Of a stretch of DNA of 64,000 nucleotides, positions 20,057 through 30,692 are shown one piece after another. Within the stretch, counting starts at the first letter, position 1, and each line of letters starts with the position of its first letter. The translations under genes and the position numbers were made by a program. Origin of the DNA: Lindgomyces ingoldianus (lineage: Eukaryota > Ascomycota > Dothideomycetes > Pleosporales > Lindgomycetaceae); contig NW_022985199.1 of NCBI RefSeq assembly GCF_010093535.1, forward strand, positions 402,834 to 466,833, read 5' to 3'. The notes beneath the pieces are model-generated. The model was not told the DNA's origin and did no database searches. It saw nothing but the letters and a program-made list of their open reading frames with translations.

Positions 20057-22216
20057 ATGGCTATGAAGCTTAATGCATTTTATTCTTGCTGGAAATTTAC
20101 CCTGTGGCCATTAACGATACTATGGAGTGTTTTAGCACTGGCTGAGCTGGATCCAGTTGTCATCAAGGTACGATATGTGTAAGCTGATACTACTCCGCCA
20201 ACTAATCATATCAAGGGAAGTCGATTCTTCTACAAGACCAATGGTGACGAGTTCTTCATTCGAGGAGTGGCCTACCTATATCCAAACCAGACCCAACCCC
20301 CGACGGATCTCCTTGCCGACGAAAAAGGCTGCGCGCGCGACATTCCACTTCTCAAGGCCCTCAACGCTAATTTGATATCTGTGGGGTATCTGGATCCAAA
20401 TCGTGACCATAGCGGCTGCATGAGCGCCCTTGCAGATGCCGGTATCTATGTCTTAGCAAGTCTGCATAGCGACTATCTGGCGAGCAACGAGTCCTCTACT
20501 CCCACATGGACTTCCGAACTTCAGGACCTGTATACTGGTGTTGTTGACTCCATCGCCCAGTATACGAATACATTCGGCTTTATTCTCACTGAAACTGTGT
20601 ATGATAATCCTGGCGACTGGCCCTACCGCAAAGCCTCCATTCGCGATACCAGAGATCACATTGTTTCTAAGAATTACCGAGATATCCCCATAGGGATCAC
20701 CCTGGCGCCTGTCAGCGAAGTATACACTGAGGATGAGTTCCTCTCGGAAGTCGACTTCATGACATGTGATATGTCGGCTGCAGATTTTCTAGGTCTCCTG
20801 CTTATGCGCCAGTTCGAGAACACTTGCCAAACGGACGACAACTCTTTTGATTTCTTAGCAATGCCGCGAAAGATAAATGCCAGGACCCAAATACCTGCTT
20901 TCATCTCGCAATATGGATGTCATACTGATCGGTTTAATGAGAAGTTGGATCAGCGTAACTATTCTATTGTTCATCCCATATACTCTGATACTGCGGTTGA
21001 AGTGCTCAATGGAGGGATAGCGTTTGAGTACTTCCAGCGAGAGAATCCAGATTATGGTATGGATCCGCATTTGTTCCACGTTCACATGAAGACTGACGTA
21101 TTGCAAAGGTTTAGTCTCTCTCGTCTCCCCACAAAGAGTTACTGCTGTTCCTGGTTACTCCGCTCTTTCATCTGTGATGGCAACAGTGAATCCCAAGTCC
21201 ACAAACGCAGCCTTGTATACACCTACTACTCGAACGCCGAGCTGCCCTACAATTGTAGGAACGGCAACGCTCGCACCTACTTTACCGCCGACGCCATCTC
21301 GCAAAGTATGTGATTGTATGATGGATACCTTGCAATGCATCGCAACAACTGACACACAGCACTTTGTAAACAATCCAACAATCATGAATTCAGAGGTTGG
21401 GAATTCTTTCGGCCTCTCATTTGATGCAAACGTCAGCACTATCTGCGAGGGCAAAATGGATCAGATATGTACGGGAATCTACACAGATGTCGAGCGCGGA
21501 CAGTATGGGGCATTCAGGTGAACCTCTACTCAACGCCCGCCCCAAATACCGAACATTCTACTAAATTGACGTGCAGCATCTGCGATAATTCGGAAATATA
21601 CTCCTGGGCAGCGAACCGATACTTCAAACGTCATGGTGCATCCGAGCAAAGTTGCAACATTAATGGCACGGTACAAATGCGCACTCCTCCTACGAAGAAC
21701 GATGCCCAGTGCAAATTCCTCCTCGGCCAACTTGACGAAAATGGAAAAGGGACAATTACGTTCTCGACCTTGGCTCCTACTTCGACTTCACCAACATCTT
21801 CATCATCTCCAAAATCAGGCCAACCACCGAACGGAAACTCCCCATCCAGCAACAACGCCTCGGGCTCATCTCTCTCCAGCGCTGCGAAGATCAGTATCGC
21901 AACATCCATTACCGTACTCGTTATCCTCATCCTCACCTTGGTGTCCTTCCTCATCCGTCGGCGACGCAAGAAATCCATGCAACCATCGCCCTCGAAAAGA
22001 GATTTCTCTGATTCAGAACTAAGTCAGTACGAGAGGAAGGAACTGGACGGGAAAGCTGTAAGCGAGGTGGAAGGTCCACTCCCCATAATTGCAGAACTGC
22101 CGGCATTTGAGAAACCAGTGGCAGAATTGGACGCGAATTTCCTACCAGGAGAGGTCAGGGGTGATAGTGTTAAGCTAAGGATACCGGCGGAATTGCACGG
22201 GGATAAGGCGGCTTGA
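20057..22216 (+). CDS. GH72/X8 glucanosyltransferase-like membrane protein, nucleophile lost
   Basis: Four exons (20057-20167, 20216-21056, 21109-21517, 21577-22216), 666 aa. The protein opens with a signal peptide (LTILWSVLALAEL). It then follows Gas/Gel beta-1,3-glucanosyltransferases: VVIKGSRFFYKTNGDEFFIR, GCARDIPLLKALNAN, LADAGIYVLASL, and YGLVSLVSP at the domain end. An X8 (CBM43) module follows with CDCMMDTLQC, ICEGKMDQIC, YGAFSICDNSEIYSW. Active GH72 enzymes have acid/base Glu in GNE and nucleophile Glu in SEYGC. Here these read LTE (Glu163 kept) and SQYGC (Gln269), and the MYEWCG-type block is also lost. After a Ser/Pro-rich stretch comes one transmembrane helix (about 560-580) and an 86-residue cytoplasmic tail starting RRRRKKS, in place of the usual GPI signal. 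Catalysis is unlikely; wall binding or sensing is inferred. Confidence 0.85.
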
Positions 22217-22787
22217 GATGAAGAGGAGCAATAAAGATAAGATAGAGAATGAGTGGGTGAGATGGAAGAAGGGAAAAGATATCTTGAACATGAAAACACC
22301 GAACTTGAATTCCACCAGGAAGACTCCAGTGACATCACTGAGGCAGGAAATAGAACAGCTTAGAAAAATCCATGCACCACAAATACACTGGAAGACATGC
22401 TCGTACGGACACAACTCCATCATTGACATGGATGAGAGATCGACCTATTGGAACTATACAATTGGACATCCGAAGAACCACACCCATGAATCTCGTTCAA
22501 CCCCCTCCGACTAAGCTCGCAATGCAGATATATGTACTGCAGTGCCAGCACTTATGACGGAACAAACCAAGGACCAGACCTAGGTCCAAAACTCAGCATA
22601 ATCTTAGCAACTCCTTGACCTACAGCACGAGGTTTAACATATATACTCCACCTCAGTCATGTTCCATCATATGCAACAATATGCTGTAAACAGTTTAACT
22701 CCCATCCCCAACGGAGTTGGAGCCGAATATAATACCCCACCCAATCTACTTGTATCCCTCTCTAGAATTTAGCCTCCATTCTAGGAT
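22217..22787. other. Convergent 3' flanks of GH72 and RING genes
   Basis: The two flanking genes end toward each other here. The stretch is AT-rich and carries no frame of note. Confidence 0.5.
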
Positions 22788-23960
22788 CTATCCTCGCTGA
22801 TACACGCTCGGATGAGCATACATCGGATCTTCATCTCCCTCATGGCCATCACCCCAGTCGTAATTTTCGTCATCCACCCCCTCATCTTCATCTTCTTCCT
22901 CTTCCTCTTCCTCTTCACTATCGCCGCCGCTATCGTTGCCCTGGAGCCCGCCATCCCACCTAACACCCCTGGCCTCTTCCCCTCTGCCTGTCTCATTCCT
23001 ATTTCCACTAAAGCCTATAACCCAAGCTCCCCACTCCCTAACCAAACCCACTACCCTCGCGGCTCTCCCCCTCTCCCCCTCTTCCACGCTACTCCTATCA
23101 GCCTCAGCAACCCCCCTCTCCTCCCTTCTCCCAGTCCCCACCCCCGCCCTCCTAATCCTCCTAACCTCAAACTTTCTCACCTTAAACCACTCGGACCGAC
23201 AAAGAGGACACGAGTTCGAATTGCGCATTCCACTCAGAATCCAATTCCTGAGACATGCGTAGCCAAAGACATGGTCTCGACAACCGGGGACGTCGCGGAC
23301 GAGGATGGGGGGATGAGATGCGTGGAATGACTCGTGGCAGATGGGGCAGAGGGTGGTGGGCGAAGGGTACAGGGGGTGGGGTGGGATGATGGGGGTTAGA
23401 TGATTGCTTATGAAGTGTGTGAGTGTTGGGTGGGGAGTTTGTGGTGTGCGGATAGCAGTGGGTGCTGGTGGGGTGGATGAAGCTGGGGCTAGGGTCGGGA
23501 TGATTAGAGATATAGGTGAAAATGGACGGATAGGGGAGGAGAGGTTGTCGGCAAATATTGAAGCCCCCGCGGGCGTTTGTCGCTGGGTCTGGACAAAAGA
23601 TTGTTGGCGTAGATGCCGCCGGCCAGGGAAGGAGCCAAGTGGGATAATAGTACGAATTTCGTGCGGATCGGGGTGGCGAATTCTAGTTCCGCGTCGTCTG
23701 GCCACGTCCAAATTCGTATCCGGAATTCTGCTCTCGTTGTTCGTGGGAGATGAGGCCGGATCTCGAGGTAGGGGTCGGGTTGCAGTCGGATCTGTGTTGG
23801 AAGGGGAGGAAAGTGCTTCTTCTATGTATTCGAAGAACTGCCGTCGGTATTCGGAGAGTTCTCGCTGTTGTTCGGAAGGTGTTTCGAGGGTGTTCTCAGG
23901 TGATGGCGATGGAGAAGACGCGAACGTAAAATGATTCCGTAGGCGGCTGCTCCTGCCCAT
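22788..23960 (-). CDS. RING-finger protein, probable E3 ubiquitin ligase
   Basis: A single-exon gene of 390 aa starting at the ATG at 23960. One RING domain lies at residues 205-254: CPICHESFHASHP, CRDHVFGYACLRNWI and NSCPLCRSEW give the Cys/His ladder of a zinc-binding RING with a slightly long first loop. The N-terminal 200 residues are Pro/Ser/Thr-rich and disordered. The C-terminal part is charged and ends with an acidic run of about 15 Glu/Asp, encoded by a GAG/GAA repeat (CTC/TTC on the plus strand near 22880-22915). No transmembrane helix is seen. RING proteins recruit E2 enzymes; the substrate is unknown. The acidic run is a likely site of length variation. Confidence 0.75.
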   Translation of the reverse strand: MGRSSRLRNHFTFASSPSPSPENTLETPSEQQRELSEYRRQFFEYIEEALSSPSNTDPTATRPLPRDPASSPTNNESRIPDTNLDVARRRGTRIRHPDPHEIRTIIPLGSFPGRRHLRQQSFVQTQRQTPAGASIFADNLSSPIRPFSPISLIIPTLAPASSTPPAPTAIRTPQTPHPTLTHFISNHLTPIIPPHPLYPSPTTLCPICHESFHASHPPILVRDVPGCRDHVFGYACLRNWILSGMRNSNSCPLCRSEWFKVRKFEVRRIRRAGVGTGRREERGVAEADRSSVEEGERGRAARVVGLVREWGAWVIGFSGNRNETGRGEEARGVRWDGGLQGNDSGGDSEEEEEEEEDEDEGVDDENYDWGDGHEGDEDPMYAHPSVYQRG

Positions 23961-24252
23961 GATGAATTCCGTTCAGGGGTAGCTGTAGTTGATCAATTGC
24001 ACTCCTAAATGGGTTGTTGTTGCTGAGTTTAGCAGGATATGAAAACATTGGGTCTCGGGCGCCCAGCAGCAAGTAGATAAATAAGCGGCGGGTTAGCTAG
24101 CACGTGTGTGAAAGTAGTGATGTGGCTCTGCTGCTAGTACGTCTTGTCAGTTCATGGGTAGGATGAAAGCTCCGCCGTGATAGCAAACATAGTGATTGAG
24201 ATATATACAGTGAATGTAGACGTCGCGGCGTCGAAACAGGATGGAGTTTGCT
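23961..24252. other. Short intergenic stretch
   Basis: It holds the 5' flank of the RING gene and the 3' flank of the acetylesterase gene, both on the minus strand. Nothing else is visible. Confidence 0.5.
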
Positions 24253-25442
24253 TTAGTGACCAGGAGCCACAGAATCTAGGTACTGCACAATCGAGGCTGC
24301 AGTGGCATTATGTACTGGAAAAGTTGGATGCAAGCTGTTCAGCCAGAAATAGTCATTGACGGGAAGACCGCATGTGGAGTTGAAGTAATACCAGGTTGGT
24401 GTGCCACTGGTCGTGTGGTGTTAGTAAAATCTGAAAGGATATCTTTGGAAAGGAAGGGCCATAAACTCACTTCTGGTACGCATCACAAAATGCGGTTGTA
24501 TTCTTAATATCACTTGTTTGGGGGAAAGACTTGGGATTTTCGAGAGCAGTCTCGTAGAGCTCATATGTTTTGTGTACAAACACATTCGTGATGTCATTAT
24601 GCCGATTCTTGAAGGTCGTTGAGAGGTTCGTCAGTCTTGAGTTCCAGTTCTTAATGGCAGTACCCTCGTTTTCTATTGACCAATTGCCGTTAGCCAACGT
24701 GAGAGGGGCGAGCTGCACAGGCGGTACGCTCATGAATAAGAAGTTGCGGGCTCCGGTCTTCCAGACTTGTTCTAGCAGACTATCGTATTCGGCAAAGATC
24801 ATATCATAGAGCGTGGCGTTGTTGAGCCACCAGGAGTTCCCAACGTCGTTGATGCCAATGAAGAAGGCAAATAGCGAGTTGCTGGAAGTCCAGGGTGCGA
24901 CTTTCGGATGGGAGCCGTACGCAGGAAGGTACTCGTCTTGGACTTGGTTTTTGAGGGAGAGAACAGTGGGCGCGTATGGAGTTACAAGAGCGCCATCCAC
25001 TGTAGCACCCCCATAAGCAAGGTTGTACGTTTGAATGTAGCTCTCATTGTAAGTGTATGTAAGGAAATCAACCCAATTTGGTCCACTAGATCATGTTAGA
25101 CACAGTCTTGTGAGAGTAGGTATTCGAACATACTTTGCTGAAGTCCATCCCCTATTATACTGGTAAGCTTGGATCATGAAGTTCAATTGGCCGCTTACGG
25201 ATAGTCTGGGTTGCCCATAGGATTTGCGGGATTCGGCTGGGTCCCATTCACATTGAAACCTGTTTGAGTATAGGAATCGCCACTGTCACATTCAGTAACT
25301 AGATCGGAGCATATGGAGAGATTTCTTACAATACAAAAAAGTATTTGACGCCCTTCCATCCTGACCATGATGGCTTCGCCTTTGAAGGAGCCGCAATAGC
25401 GAAGGGCGAAAATAAAAGCGCCAAAGCAATAGATTGTCTCAT
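24253..25442 (-). CDS. Secreted SGNH-type acetylesterase, CE16-like
   Basis: Five exons (25442-25330, 25282-25199, 25151-25134, 25085-24471, 24406-24253), 327 aa. Exon 3 is only 18 nt. The signal peptide is MRQSIALALLFSPFAIAA. The SGNH blocks are FGDSYTQTGF (nucleophile Ser41), AYGGATVD (oxyanion Gly), GINDVGNSWW (Asn151) and NSLHPTFP (His303). The blocks GNPDYPGWTS, NGPNWVDFL and PTVLSLKNQV are those of fungal CE16 acetylesterases, which strip acetyl groups from hemicellulose oligosaccharides at the non-reducing end. The start was chosen because it gives a clean signal peptide; the frame also extends upstream without one. Several N-glycosylation sites (NGT, NAT, NLS, NTT) fit secretion. Together with the nearby GH43 it suggests hemicellulose use. 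Confidence 0.85.
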
Positions 25443-27123
25443 TTTTGCAACAACCCACAGGAATTCGGGGGGCAACAGAGTCAACGGCATAGAATGAAAG
25501 AAACGACTGGAGGTACAGAGTGCAAATATAAACCATTGCGTCGCGCCAGGGAAACGGAGCGAGATGAGCCATGACGGGAAAACCTGGAAACCTAAATTAA
25601 GTAGATTGCACTAGGTACTATATATTTCGTTCTAGAAGATGAAGTGGTACTAAATATCGTTCGAAACTTTGAAGGAAACACTAGGAAGGGTTTTAACGTC
25701 TGTGGAGACGTGTTTGATCGCCACCATGATGCGGGGATGGGTGAGAAAGCCACCTGGTGGCTCTCTTCCCGTTCCGTGTCCGGAAGGGAATGGGGTGGAG
25801 GTGAATATCAATATTTTCCTCGCGGAATTAAGTAAAATAATTAATCCGCGGGTAATCGTCCCTGGATATTTGTGGTTGAAAAGCTTTTCGTGAAAGCGAG
25901 ACCGAGAGCCAAGCGTCTGGAATGGAGTGAGTATTATCCAATCAGAGGCAAGGTGGGCTAGAGAAGAAAATCATATTAGATCTGGGGTGGTATCAAGCTC
26001 AAAGGAACGCTAATATCACCAGAAGTGTCGTGGCCTTGCAGTCGCTTTGCAACATAAAAGTTCTTCCTAGATCATGCCAGGAGAGTTCATTCATCCCGAG
26101 GTCATCGCGGCCACTGGCTCGTACGAAGTACCTGGGTATGTATGTACAATCACGAGTGGACGAAGCCATTCGGACTCGGGAACTGTCGGCATCCGTCTTT
26201 ACCAAAAAGTAATCATGCGGCTGAAGTTATGTTGTCGTCGGCATCAAAAGGACTAGAAAATGGCGCTGGAGGTCTTGGGAGGTGATCCGCAGTCACCGGA
26301 AGCCTCGGAAGACATCGAAACGAGCAATGACCCGTTCGCGGCGACTGAGTCGCTACCAAAAATGTTTCGGACGTCATACAAGGATACCTCTTGAAGTAGC
26401 ACGAGGTTGAGGTGGAGCGTGTAATGGTGGAGATGTGGAGCTATTCCCTTGATTGTGGTCAAGAGGAAGATCGCAGCTGAGCTTCATCGCCATGGTCGCT
26501 TGGCTGTCACTGGGCATACGATGCAAGGTCAGCAGAAGGAGCAGTTGGATGAAGGATGAGCTAACAACTCGAAAAGGGGAAATTGGTGTGAATAATTGGT
26601 GTGGCTGTGAATGTAAGGCTGAAGTGACAGGGATGCAAGCTGCCTGGTTGGAAAGGCCCAGCCATTCACTGGCCACAGCGACAGTGTCTCAAACATATGA
26701 AAGTGCTGGTAAGCCAAGGCGTAATCCGCCCAGCTGTCTTCTTTCACTTTCTTGAAAATTGCATCCCGAGTGCCGTGAATCAGCCCTCACGTTGTGTCCC
26801 GCCATTGTTCGTCCCTTCGGCCGTACTGTGCGCCGACCGACTTCGAAGTAGCGACCTGTCACCAGCAGGTTTTTGGAAGACGCGCCTCCGAAGCTTATAT
26901 TCTCCAACTGCTGCGCAACCAAAAGTGGCTCTCGCATATTCTTCCGCTGGATTGAAAGCCATGCACACCTGCTGAAGAGAGTGTTGACGTGGACGTGGTC
27001 TTGGAAAACGCCACATTCGCGTACCCACGCTGGACATCTGCGAGTCCCCGTATTCTAGGCATCTGCAGCGACAAAAACAAAGTCGAAGGCAGCTCTTGAA
27101 CACTGTTGCACGATAGCGAGACC
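25443..27123. other. Long divergent intergenic region
   Basis: It separates the acetylesterase (minus) from the Osh3-like gene (plus). Open frames at 26074-26256 (plus) and 26374-26676 (minus) look like chance. I see no repeat or RNA gene. Confidence 0.45.
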
Positions 27124-30100
27124 ATGGCGGGCATGGAGCAGCTCGAAGTCCACAGCAAGGTGCGTCTCTCTGCGACCTCGCGCTCTGTGTGCATCTAATT
27201 GAGAAAGTGCAGTCGTACCTCGTACGGTGGGTGAATGTGTCTGCGGGGCACACCATTTCGTGGAGCATCCAGCCACATAAGAAATCCATCAACTTTGGTG
27301 TATTTAAACACCCCGGAGGAACTGGTGGCATCACTCCGAATCTACCGTCCTCTGCGACCTTCGAAGGCCCCTCCACCCCCGCTCTCGAAGTTCCTGGTGC
27401 GCGTGCACGCGGCTCGTCGATCCCTACCTCGCGCAATGATCGAACATTTGTGCTGGAGAAGCTGTCGGCCATTGGTCTGAAGCAAGTGCATTGGGCGGGG
27501 AAATGCGAAGCGGACAAGGTGTCCGTGGGGACCTATGATGTACCCGAGGGTGAGGGTGGCATGTACGGGCTGGTGTTCGATAATACATTCTCGAAGACGG
27601 TGTCGAAAACTGCAACCTTCGTACTGATGACATATCCTACCAATGCTCCGCCGAAATCTGGCCACCACATGCACTACGCCCAAGCAATGGCAGGAACGAG
27701 TACCACAAGCTTGTCGAGATCAAGTCCAGGACTTGCACCAGTTACCGACTCTACCGAATCACTACTAACAGATCCACTGGGAGGGGGCAGGAAGTTCAGC
27801 GAACGGCCTAAGTCATCGTACACGATAACCCCACAGAGCTCATCCTTTCTTACCGGCGTGCTTCAGAAGAAGAGAAGGAAAAGGAACCAAGGTTATGCGA
27901 GGCGGTTTTTTTCATTAGACTTCACTTCATCAACTCTATCATACTACCGGAATGACCATTCCTCAGCCCTGCGGGGCGCAATTCCACTCTCGCTAGCAGC
28001 TGTTGGAGCAAACGACAAGACGAGGGAGATTTCAGTTGATTCCGGGGCAGAAGTATGGCATTTGAGAGCGAGCAACAGGAAGGACTTCGACATGTGGAGA
28101 GAAGCTCTAGACCGAGCATCCCGGACTGCAGCAGGCTTGGCATCACCTACTCTTGTCATTCCGGAAAATCAGTGGGAACCGACACCTCATATGGTTAACC
28201 ACGCTGAAGAGCGTGAATGGGCTATGGTAGAATCCCTTGTGGGTAGAGTTTCCGGCACGAGGGATGCAGTGCGGAGGCTCGCTCAGGATACGGACCCGAA
28301 GTATCAAACGCCCACTGGTCTAGGAATTAGCAGGTTGCAAGAGAGCCATTCCCCTAGTCTATCTGAAGCGGATGCAGGAGAGTACTTCCCTGATATGGAA
28401 AAGGGACTAGATCGGAAAGCATTTTGGAAACGAAAGGCGAGCAGCTCTGGTCATAGCCCATCTGGTTTGTTCAGGAGAAGTGTCTCTGCTCAAATGGCCG
28501 TGGCTGCTCCTACGACTATACCTCCTGTTCCTCCTCTGCCGAACGGCAACCTTGCAGTGCCAAAGCGGAATGGCCGGTTAAGCACCCATTATCAACCCCA
28601 AGAGGAGGGCGTTCATGACCACTGCATGGCCCTCCTCCGCGACCTCGACACTGTGGTAGAAGAATTCTCCGCTCTCTTAGCTGAAAGTCGACAGCGTCGA
28701 ACACCAGTCCCTACATCTGCAGTCTCGCCTCGTCGAAGCATGGACTCACAATCCTCAGACGAATTCTTCGACGCAACCGACGGCGATACCGTAAAATCCC
28801 AACTCCTCACCATCCGCCGCGATAGCGAAGACGACGAGCACGAACGTGACGATGTCTCAGACGGCGAATCCGAGTCTTCCAGCGAAGCTGGAGGCACTGG
28901 TGTCTTCGACCGGATACCTCGTGAAGGCCAGCCCTCTCTTTTCCCTACGAAACCGAAATCCCTTGCACCCCTTCCACACGAGCGTGTAAGGCGCAGAATA
29001 AACGTCCCACCATCAAAAGGCCAACCCCCAAGCCTAATCGCCTTCCTGCGCAAAAATGTCGGAAAAGACCTCTCCACAATCGCCATGCCGGTGACCGCCA
29101 ACGAACCAACCTCACTTCTCCAACGCCTGGCCGAACAAATGGAATACAGCGAGCTCCTCGACTCGGCCGTCACAGCCAACCCCGATAATGGCGAACGTCT
29201 CGTCCACATTGCCGCCTTCGCCATCTCTTCCTTCAGCAACGCCCGCGTCAAAGACCGCGCCATCCGCAAACCTTTCAACCCCATGCTTGGCGAGACCTTC
29301 GAGCTGGTGCGCGAAGACAAAGGATACCGCTTCATCGCCGAGAAAGTCGTTCATCGGCCCGTGCGCATGGCATGTCAGGCCGAAAGCCAGCATTGGACGT
29401 TCATCCAATCGCCCACGCCCGTGCAGAAGTTCTGGGGCAAGAGCGCGGAACTGAATACGGATGGTCGTGCGCGAGTCTTCCTTCACGCAAGCTCCGAACA
29501 CTTTTCGTGGACCGTGGCGACGAGTTTTCTGCGGAATGTTATTGCAGGGGAGAAATACGTCGAGCCTGTTGGGACTATGACTATCATTAATGAAAACACA
29601 GGCGCGAAAGCAGTCTGTACGTTCAAAGCTGGTGGGATGTTTGCTGGTCGCTCTGAAGACGTATCAGTGCAGGTCTTTGACTCCTCGGGTGGTATTCTGT
29701 CTATGGGTGCACAGGGCAAATGGACGAACGAGTTGAATTTCACATCGAATGGCCAGCCGACGGGAAAAACTGTATGGAGTGTAGGCGATCTGGTGGAAAA
29801 ACCTCAGCAACATTACGGGTTTACAACGTTCGCAGCCGAGCTTAATCAGATTACTCCGATTGAGCATAACCGTCTCCCGCCAACGGACTCCCGCCGCAGA
29901 CCCGACCAACGCGCGGCAGAAGATGGCGACTTCGATCGTGCCGAGGCGCTGAAAGCGAGGCTTGAGGAGAGGCAGCGTGCAAGGCGACGCGTGATGGAGG
30001 AACATGGGGAGGAGTGGCAGCCGAGGTGGTTTGTGAAGGTTGGGCAGGAGGAGGCGGGAGCGTTGGGGGATGAGGAAGTGTGGAGATTGAGAGGTGGGAA

Positions 30101-30167
30101 GGAGGGGTATTGGGAGGAGAGGGAGAGGGGGGGATGGGAAGGCGTGTTGGATGTATTCCAAGCGTGA
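27124..30167 (+). CDS. OSH3: Oxysterol-binding protein homologue, Osh3-like
   Basis: Two exons (27124-27159 and 27213-30167), 996 aa. The first exon codes only 12 residues (MAGMEQLEVHSK). An N-terminal GOLD-like domain (YLVRWVNVSAGHTISWSIQP) is followed by a PH domain (about 222-315; LTGVLQKKRRKRNQGYARRF ... DMWREAL). An FFAT-type motif DEFFDATD (around 529) would bind the ER protein VAP/Scs2. The C-terminal sterol/lipid-transfer domain starts near 625 (SLLQRLAEQMEYSELLD, KPFNPMLGETFEL). GOLD-PH-FFAT-ORD is the Osh3 order. Osh3 acts at ER-plasma membrane contact sites in PI4P control. The signature normally written EQVSHHPP reads EKVVHRPV (722-729), so PI4P contacts may differ; this may be normal for filamentous fungi. 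The C-terminus is a charged coiled coil. Confidence 0.9.
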
Positions 30168-30692
30168 TTAGAGAGTTAGTATTAGGGACAATGGCTGTGT
30201 ATTTGTCACTCTGGATTAGATCGGACTTAACAGGTTAGATAGGAAGGACAGACAGATGGATCTCACATCAAACACGGCTACGGTAGAGCGGGATGTTTCT
30301 TTTGAAAAGAACCCACGCGGCGTTTTTAGATGTTTATGTAATAGGTGGAGGATATCACAGATGGATGGATTGGACTAAAAGACTGGTTGGTGCTTCAACA
30401 AAGATATTATTTGCGACTGAAATGAGCACCCTGTGACGTTGATGCCCTCTCTGATTCAAGCAAGATGGCTGGCGTATCAATTCTACCCCATTCCGTGGTA
30501 TCAATGGCATGCAGAGTGTAGGCGAGCTAACAGACAAGGTGCAACGCCTGTGAAACGACTTTTTGGGGTTCCTATTACACTGAATCTCCAAAAAATGTTC
30601 TTATGCAAGCCACTTAAGTCAATTGTCCCGCGCCATCCAGAACGTAATACTATCTCTGCTCGAATCGTAATCGTCATATGCAATGTTGAAAC
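30168..30692. other. Convergent 3' flanks of OSH3 and RTF1
   Basis: The two genes end toward each other. The stretch holds probable 3' UTRs and no supported gene. Confidence 0.5.

Noticed and set aside
21057..21313. Continuation of the GH72 frame through 21057-21313
   Set aside because: A 52-nt intron at 21057-21108 restores the family sequence (YGLVSLVSP) and leads into the X8 module; the unspliced frame ends soon in a stop.
26374..26676. Minus-strand open frame of about 100 codons
   Set aside because: Ser/Pro-rich low-complexity translation with no domain; overlapping frames on the plus strand are equally long.
28613..29335. 240-codon frame antisense to the Osh3-like gene
   Set aside because: It mirrors the well-supported plus-strand coding exon and has the Arg/Ser-rich composition of an antisense shadow.
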